Source of the DNA: CAKZLS01 sp963786305
GTDB taxonomy: Bacteria > Pseudomonadota > Alphaproteobacteria > Rhodospirillales > Defluviicoccaceae
Direction: 5' to 3'
Length of the DNA stretch: 64,000 nucleotides
Assembly (NCBI GenBank): GCA_963786305.1
Contig: CAWAYL010000022.1
Span: 346,827-410,826, forward strand
Both the position numbers and the translations under genes were made by a program. Below, piece after piece: positions 27,144 through 36,924 of this stretch (position 1 is its first letter; every line of letters starts with the position of its first letter). The notes below the pieces were generated by a model. The model saw only the letters and a program-made list of their open reading frames with translations. It was not told where the DNA came from and did not search any database.

Positions 27144-30100
27144 ATGGCTGAATTGATAGTGAATCAAGGCACATTCCGTGCGGACTTATTCAAAATCGAA
27201 AGCTATTTAACATACGAAAGCGTATCGACGCAGCCTACCCAGGTTGAATTCTATAGCGATGGTGGAAAATATGTCCGCCGTTTGAGCGGTGAGAACTTTG
27301 CGGACGACGCGAACGGCGCACCCGAAGCCGGAACCATTACGGCGATCACCGAAATCAGGGACGGGGTTCCGCTCTTCACCCTCTCCGGTTTCACCATGTC
27401 CTGGGACGAATTCGAGACCTTCGGCATCAATCGCGATACCGGCGCTTTTCTCGCCGAGATTTTATCTGGCGACGACGTTCTCGGCGGCAACGGCCTCAGG
27501 GATATCATCGGCGGCTTTGCCGGCGACGACACCATCACCGGCGGCGGCGGCAACGACAAGATCATGGGCGGGGACGGCGCCGACCTGCTCGACGGCGGCG
27601 CCGGCAAGGACGTTCTGCTCGGAGGCTCCGGCGACGACACCTACATTATCGATAGCCGCAACGACAGGGTCATCGAGAACGATGGCGAGGGAGTTCGATT
27701 GCATCGAAAGTGCGTTGTCTCTGTCACTCGGGGCGCACATCGAGGAACTCGTCCTCACTGGCGACGCCGACGTCAGAGGCGTCGGCAACAGTCTCGACAA
27801 TCGCCTCGTCGGCAACACCGGCGACAACGTCCTCGACGGCAAGCGCGGCGCCGACACCATGGCCGGCGGTCTCGGCGACGATCTCTATGTGGTGGACGAC
27901 GCCGGCGACGTGGTGACGGAAACCGACGACGCCGGCAGCGACACCGTGAGGAGCGCCGTCGACTACGGCCTCGGCGATCACATCGAACACCTGAAGCTCA
28001 CGGGCAAAGCCACCAGCGGAGCCGGCAACGCGCTGGACAATTCCGTCATCGGCAATGCCCGGAACAACACTCTCGACGGCGGCGACGGCGACGATACGAT
28101 CAAGGGCGGCAACGGCAACGACACGCTGAGCGGCGGCGCCGGCAACGACGTGCTCGACGGATACAAGGGCGCGGATTGCGCCTCCTACGCCGGCGCCACC
28201 GGCGCGGTCAACGTGGATCTCGCGTTGAGCGAAGCCCAGAACACCGGCGCCGCCGGAACCGATAGGCTGATCGCCATCGAACGGCTCATCGGCGGCGATT
28301 ACGCCGACACCCTGGCCGGTAACCGCAAAGCCAATCATCTCGACGGCGGCGCCGGCGCCGACACCCTGAGCGGCGGGACCGGCAACGATACCTACATTGT
28401 GGACGACGCCGACGATACCGTGGTGGAAGCCAATAGGGGCGGCTACGACGTCGTCGAAAGCGCCGTCAGCCACACCCTCGCCGCCAACGTCGAACGCCTC
28501 GAGCTCACCGGCGCCGATGACATCGACGCCACCGGCAATGCATCCAGAAATGTCCTGAAAGGCAACGACGGCGCCAACCGCCTCGACGGCGGCGCCGGCG
28601 GCGACCGGTTGGTCGGCGGCCTCGGCGACGACACCTACGTGGTGGACAGCCGCTACGACCGCGTGGTCGAGGCCAGGAACGGCGGCGTCGACGAAGTGAA
28701 AAGCGCGGTGCACTTCACTCTCGCCTCCACCCTCGAACACCTCGAGTTGACCGGCGCGGACAATATCAAGGGCGTCGGCAACGGTCTCGACAATCGCCTC
28801 GTCGGCAACACCGGCGACAACGTCCTCGACGGCAAGCGCGGCGCCGACACCATGGCCGGCGGTCGCGGCGACGATCTCTATGTGGTGGACGACGCCGGCG
28901 ACGTGGTGACGGAAAACGACACCGCCGGCAGCGACACCGTGAGGAGCGCCGTCGACTACGGCCTCGGCGATCACATCGAACACCTGAAGCTAACCGGCAA
29001 AGCCACCAGCGGAGCCGGCAACGCGCTGGACAATTCCGTCATCGGCAACGCCCGGAACAACACTCTCGACGGCGGCGACGGCGACGATACGATCAAGGGC
29101 GGCAACGGCAACGACACGCTGAGCGGCGGCGCCGGCAACGACGTGCTCGACGGATACAAGGGCGCGGATTGCGCCTCCTACGCCGGCGCCACCGGCGCGG
29201 TCAACGTGGATCTCGCGTTGAGCGAAGCTCAGAACACCGGCGCCGCCGGAACCGATAGGCTGATCGCCATCGAACGGCTCATCGGCGGCGATTACGCCGA
29301 CACCCTGGCCGGCAACCGCAAAGCCAATCATCTCGACGGCGGCGCCGGCGCCGACACCCTGAGCGGCGGGACCGGCAACGATACCTACATTGTGGACGAC
29401 GCCGGCGATACCGTGGTGGAAGCCAATAGGGGCGGCTACGACGTCGTCGAAAGCGCCGTCAGCCACACCCTCGCCGCCAACGTCGAACGCCTCGAGCTCA
29501 CCGGCGCCGATGACATCGACGCCACCGGCAATGCATCCAGAAACGTCCTGAAAGGCAACGACGGCGCCAACCGCCTCGACGGCGGCGCCGGCGGCGACCG
29601 GTTGGTCGGCGGCCTCGGCGACGACACCTACGTGGTGGACAGCCGCTACGACCGCGTGGTCGAGGCCAGGAACGGCGGCGTCGACGAAGTGAAAAGCGCG
29701 GTGCATTTCACTCTCGCCTCCACCCTCGAACACCTCGAGTTGACCGGCGCGGACAATATCAAGGGCGTCGGCAACGGTCTCGACAATCGCCTCGTCGGCA
29801 ACACCGGCGACAACGTCCTCGACGGCAAGCGCGGCGCCGACACCATGGCCGGCGGTCGCGGCGACGATCTCTATGTGGTGGACGACGCCGGCGACGTGGT
29901 GACGGAAAACGACACCGCCGGCAGCGACACCGTGAGGAGCGCCGTCGACTACGGCCTCGGCGATCACATCGAACACCTGAAGCTAACCGGCAAAGCCACC
30001 AGCGGAGCCGGCAACGCGCTGGACAATTCCGTCATCGGCAACGCCCGGAACAACACTCTCGACGGCGGCGACGGCGACGATACGATCAAGGGCGGCAACG

Positions 30101-32167
30101 GCAACGACACGCTGAGCGGCGGCGCCGGCAACGACGTGCTCGACGGATACAAGGGCGCGGATTGCGCCTCCTACGCCGGCGCCACCGGCGCGGTCAACGT
30201 GGATCTCGCGTTGAGCGAAGCTCAGAACACCGGCGCCGCCGGAACCGATAGGCTGATCGCCATCGAACGGCTCATCGGCGGCGATTACGCCGACACCCTG
30301 GCCGGCAACCGCAAAGCCAATCATCTCGACGGCGGCGCCGGCGCCGACACCCTGAGCGGCGGGACCGGCAACGATACCTACATTGTGGACGACGCCGGCG
30401 ATACCGTGGTGGAAGCCAATAGGGGCGGCTACGACGTCGTCGAAAGCGCCGTCAGCCACACCCTCGCCGCCAACGTCGAACGCCTCGAGCTCACCGGCGC
30501 CGATGACATCGACGCCACCGGCAATGCATCCAGAAACGTCCTGAAAGGCAACGACGGCGCCAACCGCCTCGACGGCGGCGCCGGCGGCGACCGGTTGGTC
30601 GGCGGCCTCGGCGACGACACCTACGTGGTGGACAGCCGCTACGACCGCGTGGTCGAGGCCAGGAACGGCGGCGTCGACGAAGTGAAAAGCGCGGTGCACT
30701 TCACCCTCTCCTCCACCCTCGAACACCTCGAGTTGACCGGCGCGAACCCTGTCAACGGCGTCGGCAACAGTCTCGACAATCGCCTCGTCGGCAACGCCGG
30801 CGACAACCGGTTAGTCGGCGAAAGGCGGCGACGATACGCTGAACGGCGGGTCCGGCGACGATACCCTCGAGGGCGGATCGGGAGATGATCTCTACGTAAT
30901 GTCCGGAGACGCTCGTCGATCACACCGTTATCAAAGAGTACCGGGGTCTGGATACCCTGCGGTTCGACGGTGTCGATCCGTTCGTCGAGGTCACCCTGGT
31001 CGAGAAGGTCGGCCATAATCTGGTGTTCACGTTCCAGGCGGGAGGGTCGCTGACCCTCTATCATTTCTTCCGGGGCAAACCGGTGGAAATCCTCGAAGCC
31101 TGGGGTTTACCGTTCGACATGCCCCGGGATTTCACCGGCAGCGCCAGCCTCTCCACCTATCTAGGCGTCGACGTGGGAACGGCCAGCGCCGGTGACGACG
31201 TCATCGTCGGCGAAAATGGCGCCGATGACGATATCCACGGCCAGGGCGGCAACGACCGGATCGCCGGCGTCGGCGGCGACGATACCCTGTCGGGCGACGC
31301 GGGCGACGACACTTTGACGGCGGCGCGCGGCGACGACGTCCTGGTGGGCGGCCCGGGCGCCGATTCCATGGGGCGGCGACGGCGACGACACCGCGTCCTA
31401 CGCGGTTCCGATGGCGGCGTCGACGGTCAACCTCGAAGCGGAACCGGCAGCGGCGGCGACGCCGCCGGCGATACGCTCGACGGCATCGAGAACCTGACGG
31501 GTTCGGACCACGGCGACACGCTCACCGGCGACGCCGGCGACAATATCCTCGACGGCGGCGACGGCGACGACATGCTGGACGGCCGCGCGGGCGGGGACAC
31601 GCTCATGGGCGGCGGCGGCGACGACACCGCGTCCTACGCCGGCTCCGACGCCGGGGTCACCGTGAACCTCGCAGAGCGGAACGCATGGAGGTGGCCACGC
31701 CGCCGGCGACACGCTCGGCGGCATCGAGAACCTGACGGGATCCGAGCATGGCGATACGCTGATCGGCGATGGCGGCGGCAATGCACTCGACGGCGGCGAC
31801 GGCGACGACATGCTCGATGGCGGCGCGCGGCGACGACCGGCTGGTCGGCGGCGGCGGCGCGGACACGCTCGCCGGCGGGCTGGGTACGGATACGCTCTGG
31901 GGCGGTGCGGGCGACGACCGCTTCGTGTTCTCGGGAGCATTGGGCGATCAGACCATCGCCGATTTCGCGGCCGGCGACCGGATCGGCTTCGCCTTCGGCC
32001 TGGTCGCCCATTTCGAGGCCCTCGACACCGACGACAGCGGCATCCTCGACGACGCGGACGCGGACATCACCATCGCCGGCGGACACACGATCATCGACGT
32101 CGGCGGCGGCCAGGTCACCGTGGAGAACGAAACAGCTCTGGAGGCCGCCGACTTCTTCTATTTCTGA
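27144..32167 (+). CDS. Giant RTX calcium-binding repeat protein (frameshifted)
   Basis: It starts MAELIVNQGTFRADLFKIES after ggaggaatta; the first 110 residues are unlike the rest. Long runs of RTX nonapeptides (GGxGxDxUx) follow, such as GGGGNDKIMGGDGADLLDGG, which fold into a Ca2+-binding beta-roll outside the cell after type I secretion. Beta-strand modules recur between them (ESAVSHTLAANVERLELTGA). Three 993-bp tandem units fill the centre. The C-terminal part (GDDRFVFSGALGDQTIADF ... ADFFYF) is typical of secreted RTX ends. Single-base shifts near 27690, 30822, 31375, 31690 and 31830 interrupt the frame. Corrected length is near 1670 residues. No secretion ATPase genes lie nearby. Confidence 0.8.
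27756..30734 (+). repeat. Three tandem 993-bp repeats in the RTX gene
   Basis: The unit recurs at about 27756, 28749 and 29742, each 993 bp (331 codons), with a partial fourth start at about 30735. Copies 2 and 3 differ by only a few bases and copy 1 by slightly more, including at synonymous positions. This indicates recent duplication or gene conversion rather than ancient repeats. Each unit holds several RTX runs, a strand module with ALSEAQNTGAAGTDRLIAIE and a module with TGADDIDATGNASRNVLKG. The real copy number may be higher, since such repeats collapse in assembly. Confidence 0.85.
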
Positions 32168-32195
32168 CGTAGCGCCGCTCCGCGGCCTTATACCG

Positions 32196-32236
32196 ACGGT
32201 CGTTAACTGACACAATGGGTCATTATTAACGACCGT
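32196..32236. terminator. Inverted repeat between convergent genes
   Basis: Arms acggtcgttaa (32196-32206) and ttaacgaccgt (32226-32236) are perfect 11-bp complements with a 19-base loop. They lie between the RTX stop (32167) and the stop of the epimerase gene (32226-32228), which falls inside the right arm. The position fits a bidirectional terminator, although no strong T-run follows. Confidence 0.5.
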
Positions 32237-33233
32237 TGTATTCAACAAAAGGTTCTTCGTGTCGCCCCCGCGGTGTGTCCGGTACCACTCGGCGGTGCGC
32301 GCGAGGCCTTCGCTCAGGTCCACCCGCGGGTCGTAGCCGAGCGCCCGCATCTTGGAGATATCGGGGCAGCGCCGGGGCGTGGCGCCGGCCGGCGCCGGGA
32401 CGCCCTTGATTTCCATCTCGAGACCGACGGCTTCGCGCCGTCATCGCCGCCAGCTCGGCGATCGAGATCTCCTGATCGTTGCCGATATGGTAGATCTCGC
32501 GGTGGCCGCCCTTTTCCCACATAGTAATGATGCCGCTGACACGACGTCGTCGACGTAGGCGAAGGCGCGGGTCTCGCTGCCGTCCCCCTGAATCTCGAAA
32601 ACGTTTTTCAGTTCCCGCCGCTCCCTCAAGGCGAAAGCGCGCAGCAGGAACTGCGGAATGACGTGCTTGAAGCCCATGTCGGGCCCATAGACATTGTGCG
32701 GCCGGAACACCTGCATCTTGCCGGTAATGGTCGCGCGCGTAATTGAAGGCGATCAGCTCCGAAACGATTTTCGATCCGCCATAGGAATATCGCGGGTTGA
32801 GGCTGTCGGGCAGCATCAGCGCGACGGTCTCGTCCGTCGGCACGACGGCGGGGGTCTGGTACACTTCGGCCGACGAGGCGACGACCATATCCGGAACACC
32901 GGCGTCGCGCGCGCCCTCGACGACGGCGAGCGCGCCGCGCAGCCCGACGTCCAGCACCAGGTCCGGATGATTGTAGAAATTCTCCGTTCCGTTGATGGCG
33001 GCGAGATGAAAGACGACATCGGCGCCCTTGCACACTTTGCGGACGGCATCGATATCGCGAACGTCCGCCGTCCGCAGCTCGATATGGTCGATCACCGGGT
33101 CGAGCCGGCTCTTCTCGCCGCGCGCCATGGTGTCCATGACACGGACAGACCACCCCTCCTCGACCAGCCGGCGCGTCAGATAGGCGCCGATGAAGCCGCT
33201 GCCCCCCGTTACGACCGCTGTTGCCGCGCCCAT
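32226..33233 (-). CDS. NAD-dependent nucleotide-sugar epimerase/dehydratase
   Basis: Extended short-chain dehydrogenase: NAD site VVTGGSGFIGAYLTRRLVEE, HLAAINGTENFY, Ser in ASSAEVYQTP, and the catalytic Y-x-x-x-K in YSYGGSKIVSEL. After a shift near 32720 the protein continues MQVFRPHNVYGPDMGFKHVI, FVYVDD-like AFAYVDDVVS, and IYHIGNDQEISIAELAAM. Two further shifts (about 32440 and 32250) lead to EEPFVEYNGR and the stop at 32226. It belongs with UDP-glucose 4-epimerase/dTDP-glucose dehydratase-type enzymes; the substrate is not clear. The next gene, a nucleotide-sugar dehydrogenase, abuts its start, so the two share an operon for a surface sugar. Confidence 0.8.
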   Translation of the reverse strand: MGAATAVVTGGSGFIGAYLTRRLVEEGWSVRVMDTMARGEKSRLDPVIDHIELRTADVRDIDAVRKVCKGADVVFHLAAINGTENFYNHPDLVLDVGLRGALAVVEGARDAGVPDMVVASSAEVYQTPAVVPTDETVALMLPDSLNPRYSYGGSKIVSELIAFNYARDHYRQDAGVPAAQCLWARHGLQARHSAVPAARFRLEGAAGTEKRFRDSGGRQRDPRLRLRRRRRVSGIITMWEKGGHREIYHIGNDQEISIAELAAMTARSRRSRDGNQGRPGAGRRHAPALPRYLQDAGARLRPAGGPERRPRAHRRVVPDTPRGRHEEPFVEYNGR

Positions 33234-34578
33234 CTAATGCCCGCCTCTCACGTTGCCCAAACTGTAGTAGCACTGAGCCAACTCAGCCTCGGTCAGGTTG
33301 CTGAAGTGGCTCCAGTAGTCGTAGACGAAGCCGTTTTTCGCCATATGCCGCACCATGACGTTGGGCGCCATCCGGCCCAGTTCCGGATGATTGTTGGCGA
33401 TGATCACCGCGTTGGCGCCGGCGATCGCCTCCGGCACCGTGCGCGCGATCCGGTAGTCGGGAAACTCCCGCTTCATCATCTCGTAAGAAATGACAGGGTC
33501 GTAAAGGACGATGCCAGCCCCGACCGGGTACTTCTTCAACTCGCCGCAGCACATGCAACGCCATGGAGCCCCGCAGGTCGTCGGTCTCCGGGTGTCCCTT
33601 GAAAGCCAACCCCAGCAACGCGACCTTGGCGCTTCCGAGGTCCGTCCGCGCTTTCAGTTGCTCGGCGATGAAGGCGACGGTTTCCGCGGGCTGGCGTTCG
33701 TTCACCAGTCGCGCCGCGCTGGTTATCTCCAGGCAGATCCCCTTTTCCCTGACGCTGTGATTGAAGATGTGAGGGTCCTTCTCGAGGCACGGCCCGCCGA
33801 CCAGTCCCGGCAGCGCGACATCGGTGCGCTTATAGCCGATCTTGCCGTTGGAAATCACCTCCATGGCGTTGACGCCGAATACCTCGCACGCCCGCGCCAC
33901 CTCGTTGGCGAACGCGAATTTCACGTCCCGATAGGTGTTGTCCACGAGCTTGGTGATTTCGGCGGCTTCCAGGGACGACATCTTGATGATGGTCGGCGTC
34001 AGCTCGGAGAACAACCGGGCCGCCAGCTCGACGGTTTCTTCGTCGTCGGCGCCGACGATCTGCGGCAGCGTGCGAAGCTCTCTCATCGCCTCGCCCTCCA
34101 GCGTTCTTTCCGGGCACATGGCGATCCGAAATGTCTTGCCGGTCTCCGCCAGGATGGGAGAAACGATGTCGCGGGTCGTGCCGATCTTGACGGTGGATCG
34201 AACGATGACCAGCGCGCCGTCCTGCATGTTGGCGCCGACCTGGCGGGTCGCATTCTGGATGAAATCCAGCCGCGGCGCTCCGGTTTCGTCCAGCGGCGTC
34301 CCCACCGTAATGATATAGACGCCGCAGGTGGTATTCGGCGCGAAGTCGACGAATGCCTTCAGATTCCCGGCGCGAACGACATTCGACAGATGATCGTCGA
34401 GACCTTCCTCGGAGAAATGCGCCTTGCCGGAATTGACCAGGTCGACGACGTCTTGCCGCTTCTCGATGCCGACGACGCGAATGCCCACGTCGCCGAAAGC
34501 CGTGGCCAGGGTCAAGCCCACGTAACCGAGCCCGATTACGCCGACGTCATAGTCCGTTGTCTTGTTATCCTGCACCAT
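33234..34578 (-). CDS. UDP-sugar 6-dehydrogenase (WecC/UDP-glucose DH family)
   Basis: It starts at GTG/MVQDNKTTDYDVGVIGLGYV, with the NAD-binding GxGxxG site. The family pattern follows: VYIITVGTPLDETGAPRLDF, IVRSTVKIGTTRDIVSP, CPERTLEGEAMRELRTLPQI, IKMSSLEAAEITKLVDNTYR, and the catalytic Cys in VGGPCLEKDPHIF. A one-base shift near 33550 splits the C-terminal domain (DPVISYEMMKREFPDYRIAR, stop at 33234). Such enzymes oxidise UDP-sugars to uronic acids, the UDP-ManNAc branch being closest by eye. Its stop meets the epimerase start. Together they point to exopolysaccharide or lipopolysaccharide sugar synthesis, without glycosyltransferases nearby. Confidence 0.85.
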
Positions 34579-35189
34579 GTCGACAATCCTCTTTGCGCTT
34601 CGCGCCCGCCAATGATGAATATGTGCCGTGTTGTGGCAGATTTTTGCTTATGGACGTTTCCATCCCTTATTCGGAACTTCGCATCGGCTCAACGCGCGAA
34701 CGCGCAATCGGACCCGCAGCGCTTGCATCCCCGTTTCCAGGCCGCATGGCCGCATATCGTTGTTCTTAGTGCCGGCGGAAAATCGCCACGGAAAGTCGAA
34801 CCCTAGCTGCAGTCGCCGCCCCTTGAAGTCGCAATCGCTGACCCGAGATTGCCAGTGGGCGCTCCGTCGGAACAACCTGCGACCCACCGGCCATCGAAGC
34901 TGGCGGCGTAACGAGGGCGATGTTTGGCACTACCTTTCGGCTCCGTCAACAAACTTTGAGATGTAATTTCCCGATAAAACCAAGCCGTCGCACGAACCGC
35001 GGTCAACAGTGACCGGATCTCTGCAACACCGAAATTCCGGTGTTCAGACGGAAAAGAGTGACAGCGGGGTCGTTTCGCTCGACAAATGAGTTCGAAGGAG
35101 AGCGTCGGCGGGTTCGAATCTCCGTCTCGGCACTCGGACGCAGGAGTTGCGGCACCGGTGGAAATAAGCGCCAGCTTCACACGCCAAAC
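34579..35189. other. Intergenic region, no gene recognised
   Basis: About 610 bases between the divergent dehydrogenase and the decayed peptide-binding gene. Several short frames exist on both strands, but none has a family motif, signal peptide or plausible ribosome site. It presumably holds the promoter of the nucleotide-sugar operon. Confidence 0.35.
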
Positions 35190-36888
35190 ATCGGCGTTGA
35201 CAGTTCGTCGGCAGGCGTCCCGGCTGTGCCTGCTCGCTGCTGGCTCTCGGGCCGGTCACCGCAGTCTGGCGGAGCCGAAGCCAAGACGCTGGCGTATTGC
35301 CTGGAGGCCAACCCTTCCACCCTCAGCCCGGCGCTAGCCATCTCCGGAACGGACATGAACGCGTCGGCTCGATCAGATGTTCAATACCCTGACCCAAACC
35401 CGCCGCGGACGGACACTGATCTGGAACCGTCGTTGGCGAACATCGTGGACGGTCGAGGACGGCGGACGGACCTTCACGTTCAATCTGCGCAAGGGCGTGA
35501 CGATTCCATACAACGGAAACATTTACGCCGACCCGCGCTTTCAACGCCGACGACGTCGTGTTTTCGTTCGAACGGCAACTTCGGCCAGCGGAACATCCCT
35601 TTCACAAGAGTCGCACGGGGCCGGTACACGCACTTCGATGTTCTGGGCTATCCGCGACGACAATCGAAAGCATCGAAAAGCTGGACGACTTCACACGGTT
35701 CGCTTCCGCCTTTCGGAGCCAAACGTACTGTTTCCCGCCTATGTCAGCCTCGCCTTCACGGCCATCTATTCGGCGGAGTACGCCGATCACCTCATGGCCG
35801 CCGGAACGCCCGAAAAGCTCGACCAGCAACCCGTGGGCACGGGCCCCTTCCAACTGATCCAATTCCAGAATGACTTGATCCATCCACTATCAGGGCCCAT
35901 CCCCGTTATTGGGAACGGCAAGGCCGGCCATCGACAATCTGGTCTTTGTAATCACCCCTGACGCCAGCGTCCGCTACCAGAAGCTGAAAACCGGCGAATG
36001 CCACGTGATGGCGTATCCCAACCCAGCCGATATCGAAGCGCTTAGCCAGGATACCGGACATCGAGATGACCCGGCGCGAAGAACCTGGACGTGGGAAACC
36101 TCGCTTTCAATACCACGGAAGCGCCGCTCGTCCAGCCGCGACGTGCGCCGGGCCATCAGCCTCGCCGTCGACAAGGCCGCCATTCTCGAAGCCGTATATC
36201 TTGGCGTCGCGGGAATGCCCGCCCACGACACCCGGTGCCGCCAATCGCTGTGGTCGCACGACGCAACCATACGGGCATACGCTTATGATCCCGAGGCGGC
36301 AAGACGGCTGCTGGCGCAGGCGGGCTATCCTGATGGGTTCACGACGACGCTGTGGGCGCTGCCGGGGAACCGCCCGTATCTTCCCAATGGCGCCGCGCGG
36401 CGGCGCTGATCCAGAGCGACCTGGCCAAGGTCGGCATCGAGGCCAAGATCGTCACGTACGAGTGGGGCGAGTACATCAAGCGCGCCCGCGCCGGCGAGCA
36501 CGACATGATACTGATGGGATGGGTCTCAAGCATCGCCGACCCCGACGATCTGCTCCGCGCCAACTGGAGTTGCGCCGCCGTCGACACCGGCATGAACCCT
36601 TCTCGGCGCTGCCAGCCGGACATGGACGACCTTCTGCGCAAGGGGCGAACGACCTTCGAACGCTCAGAGCGGGCAAAGTACTATCGGGCGGCGCAGGCGC
36701 TGTGGCATGAGCAAGCCCTCGCCGTTCCCCTTGCCCACTCCATTCAGTTCACCCCGTCCGCCGCGAGGTTGTCGGGTACCTGCCTAGTCCGCTCGGCAAG
36801 GTTCGATTCCATGGTGTCGATCTTCGCGTCCGGGGCGCTCCGCGTTAAGCTCGCGGGCACGGACGTCGCCGTCTGGCGAAACGATTGA
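35190..36888 (+). pseudogene. Oligopeptide ABC transporter binding protein, decayed
   Basis: Segments in all three frames line up with a DppA/OppA-type family 5 solute-binding protein: KTLAYCLEANPSTLSPALAI, MFNTLTQTRRG, VEDGGRTFTFNLRKGVT, NVLFPAYVSLAFTAIYSAEY, QQPVGTGPFQLIQFQNDLIH, AIDNLVFVITPDASVRYQKL, VRRAISLAVDKAAILEAVYL, IVTYEWGEYIKRARAGEHDM. At least six to eight shifts occur in 1.6 kb, denser than elsewhere in the window. I infer true decay, although sequence error could contribute. A signal peptide can be pieced together only with shifts, so the start is approximate. No permease or ATPase genes accompany it. Confidence 0.65.
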
Positions 36889-36924
36889 ACGAACCCGTCA
36901 GTTCAACAATTGCCGAGCGAGCCG

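Noticed and set aside
27724..30726. Long antisense frames (up to 419 codons) across the RTX repeats
   Set aside because: They repeat with the 993-bp unit and mirror the codon bias of the sense frame. They have no ribosome sites or known motifs.
27756..30734. CRISPR-like periodicity
   Set aside because: The repeats are 993-bp coding units without short spacers, so this is a protein repeat, not a CRISPR array. No array is seen anywhere in the window.
35105..35145. tRNA 3'-end-like text (gggttcgaatctccgtctcgg)
   Set aside because: The putative T-stem arms do not pair, and no acceptor or anticodon stem can be built upstream.
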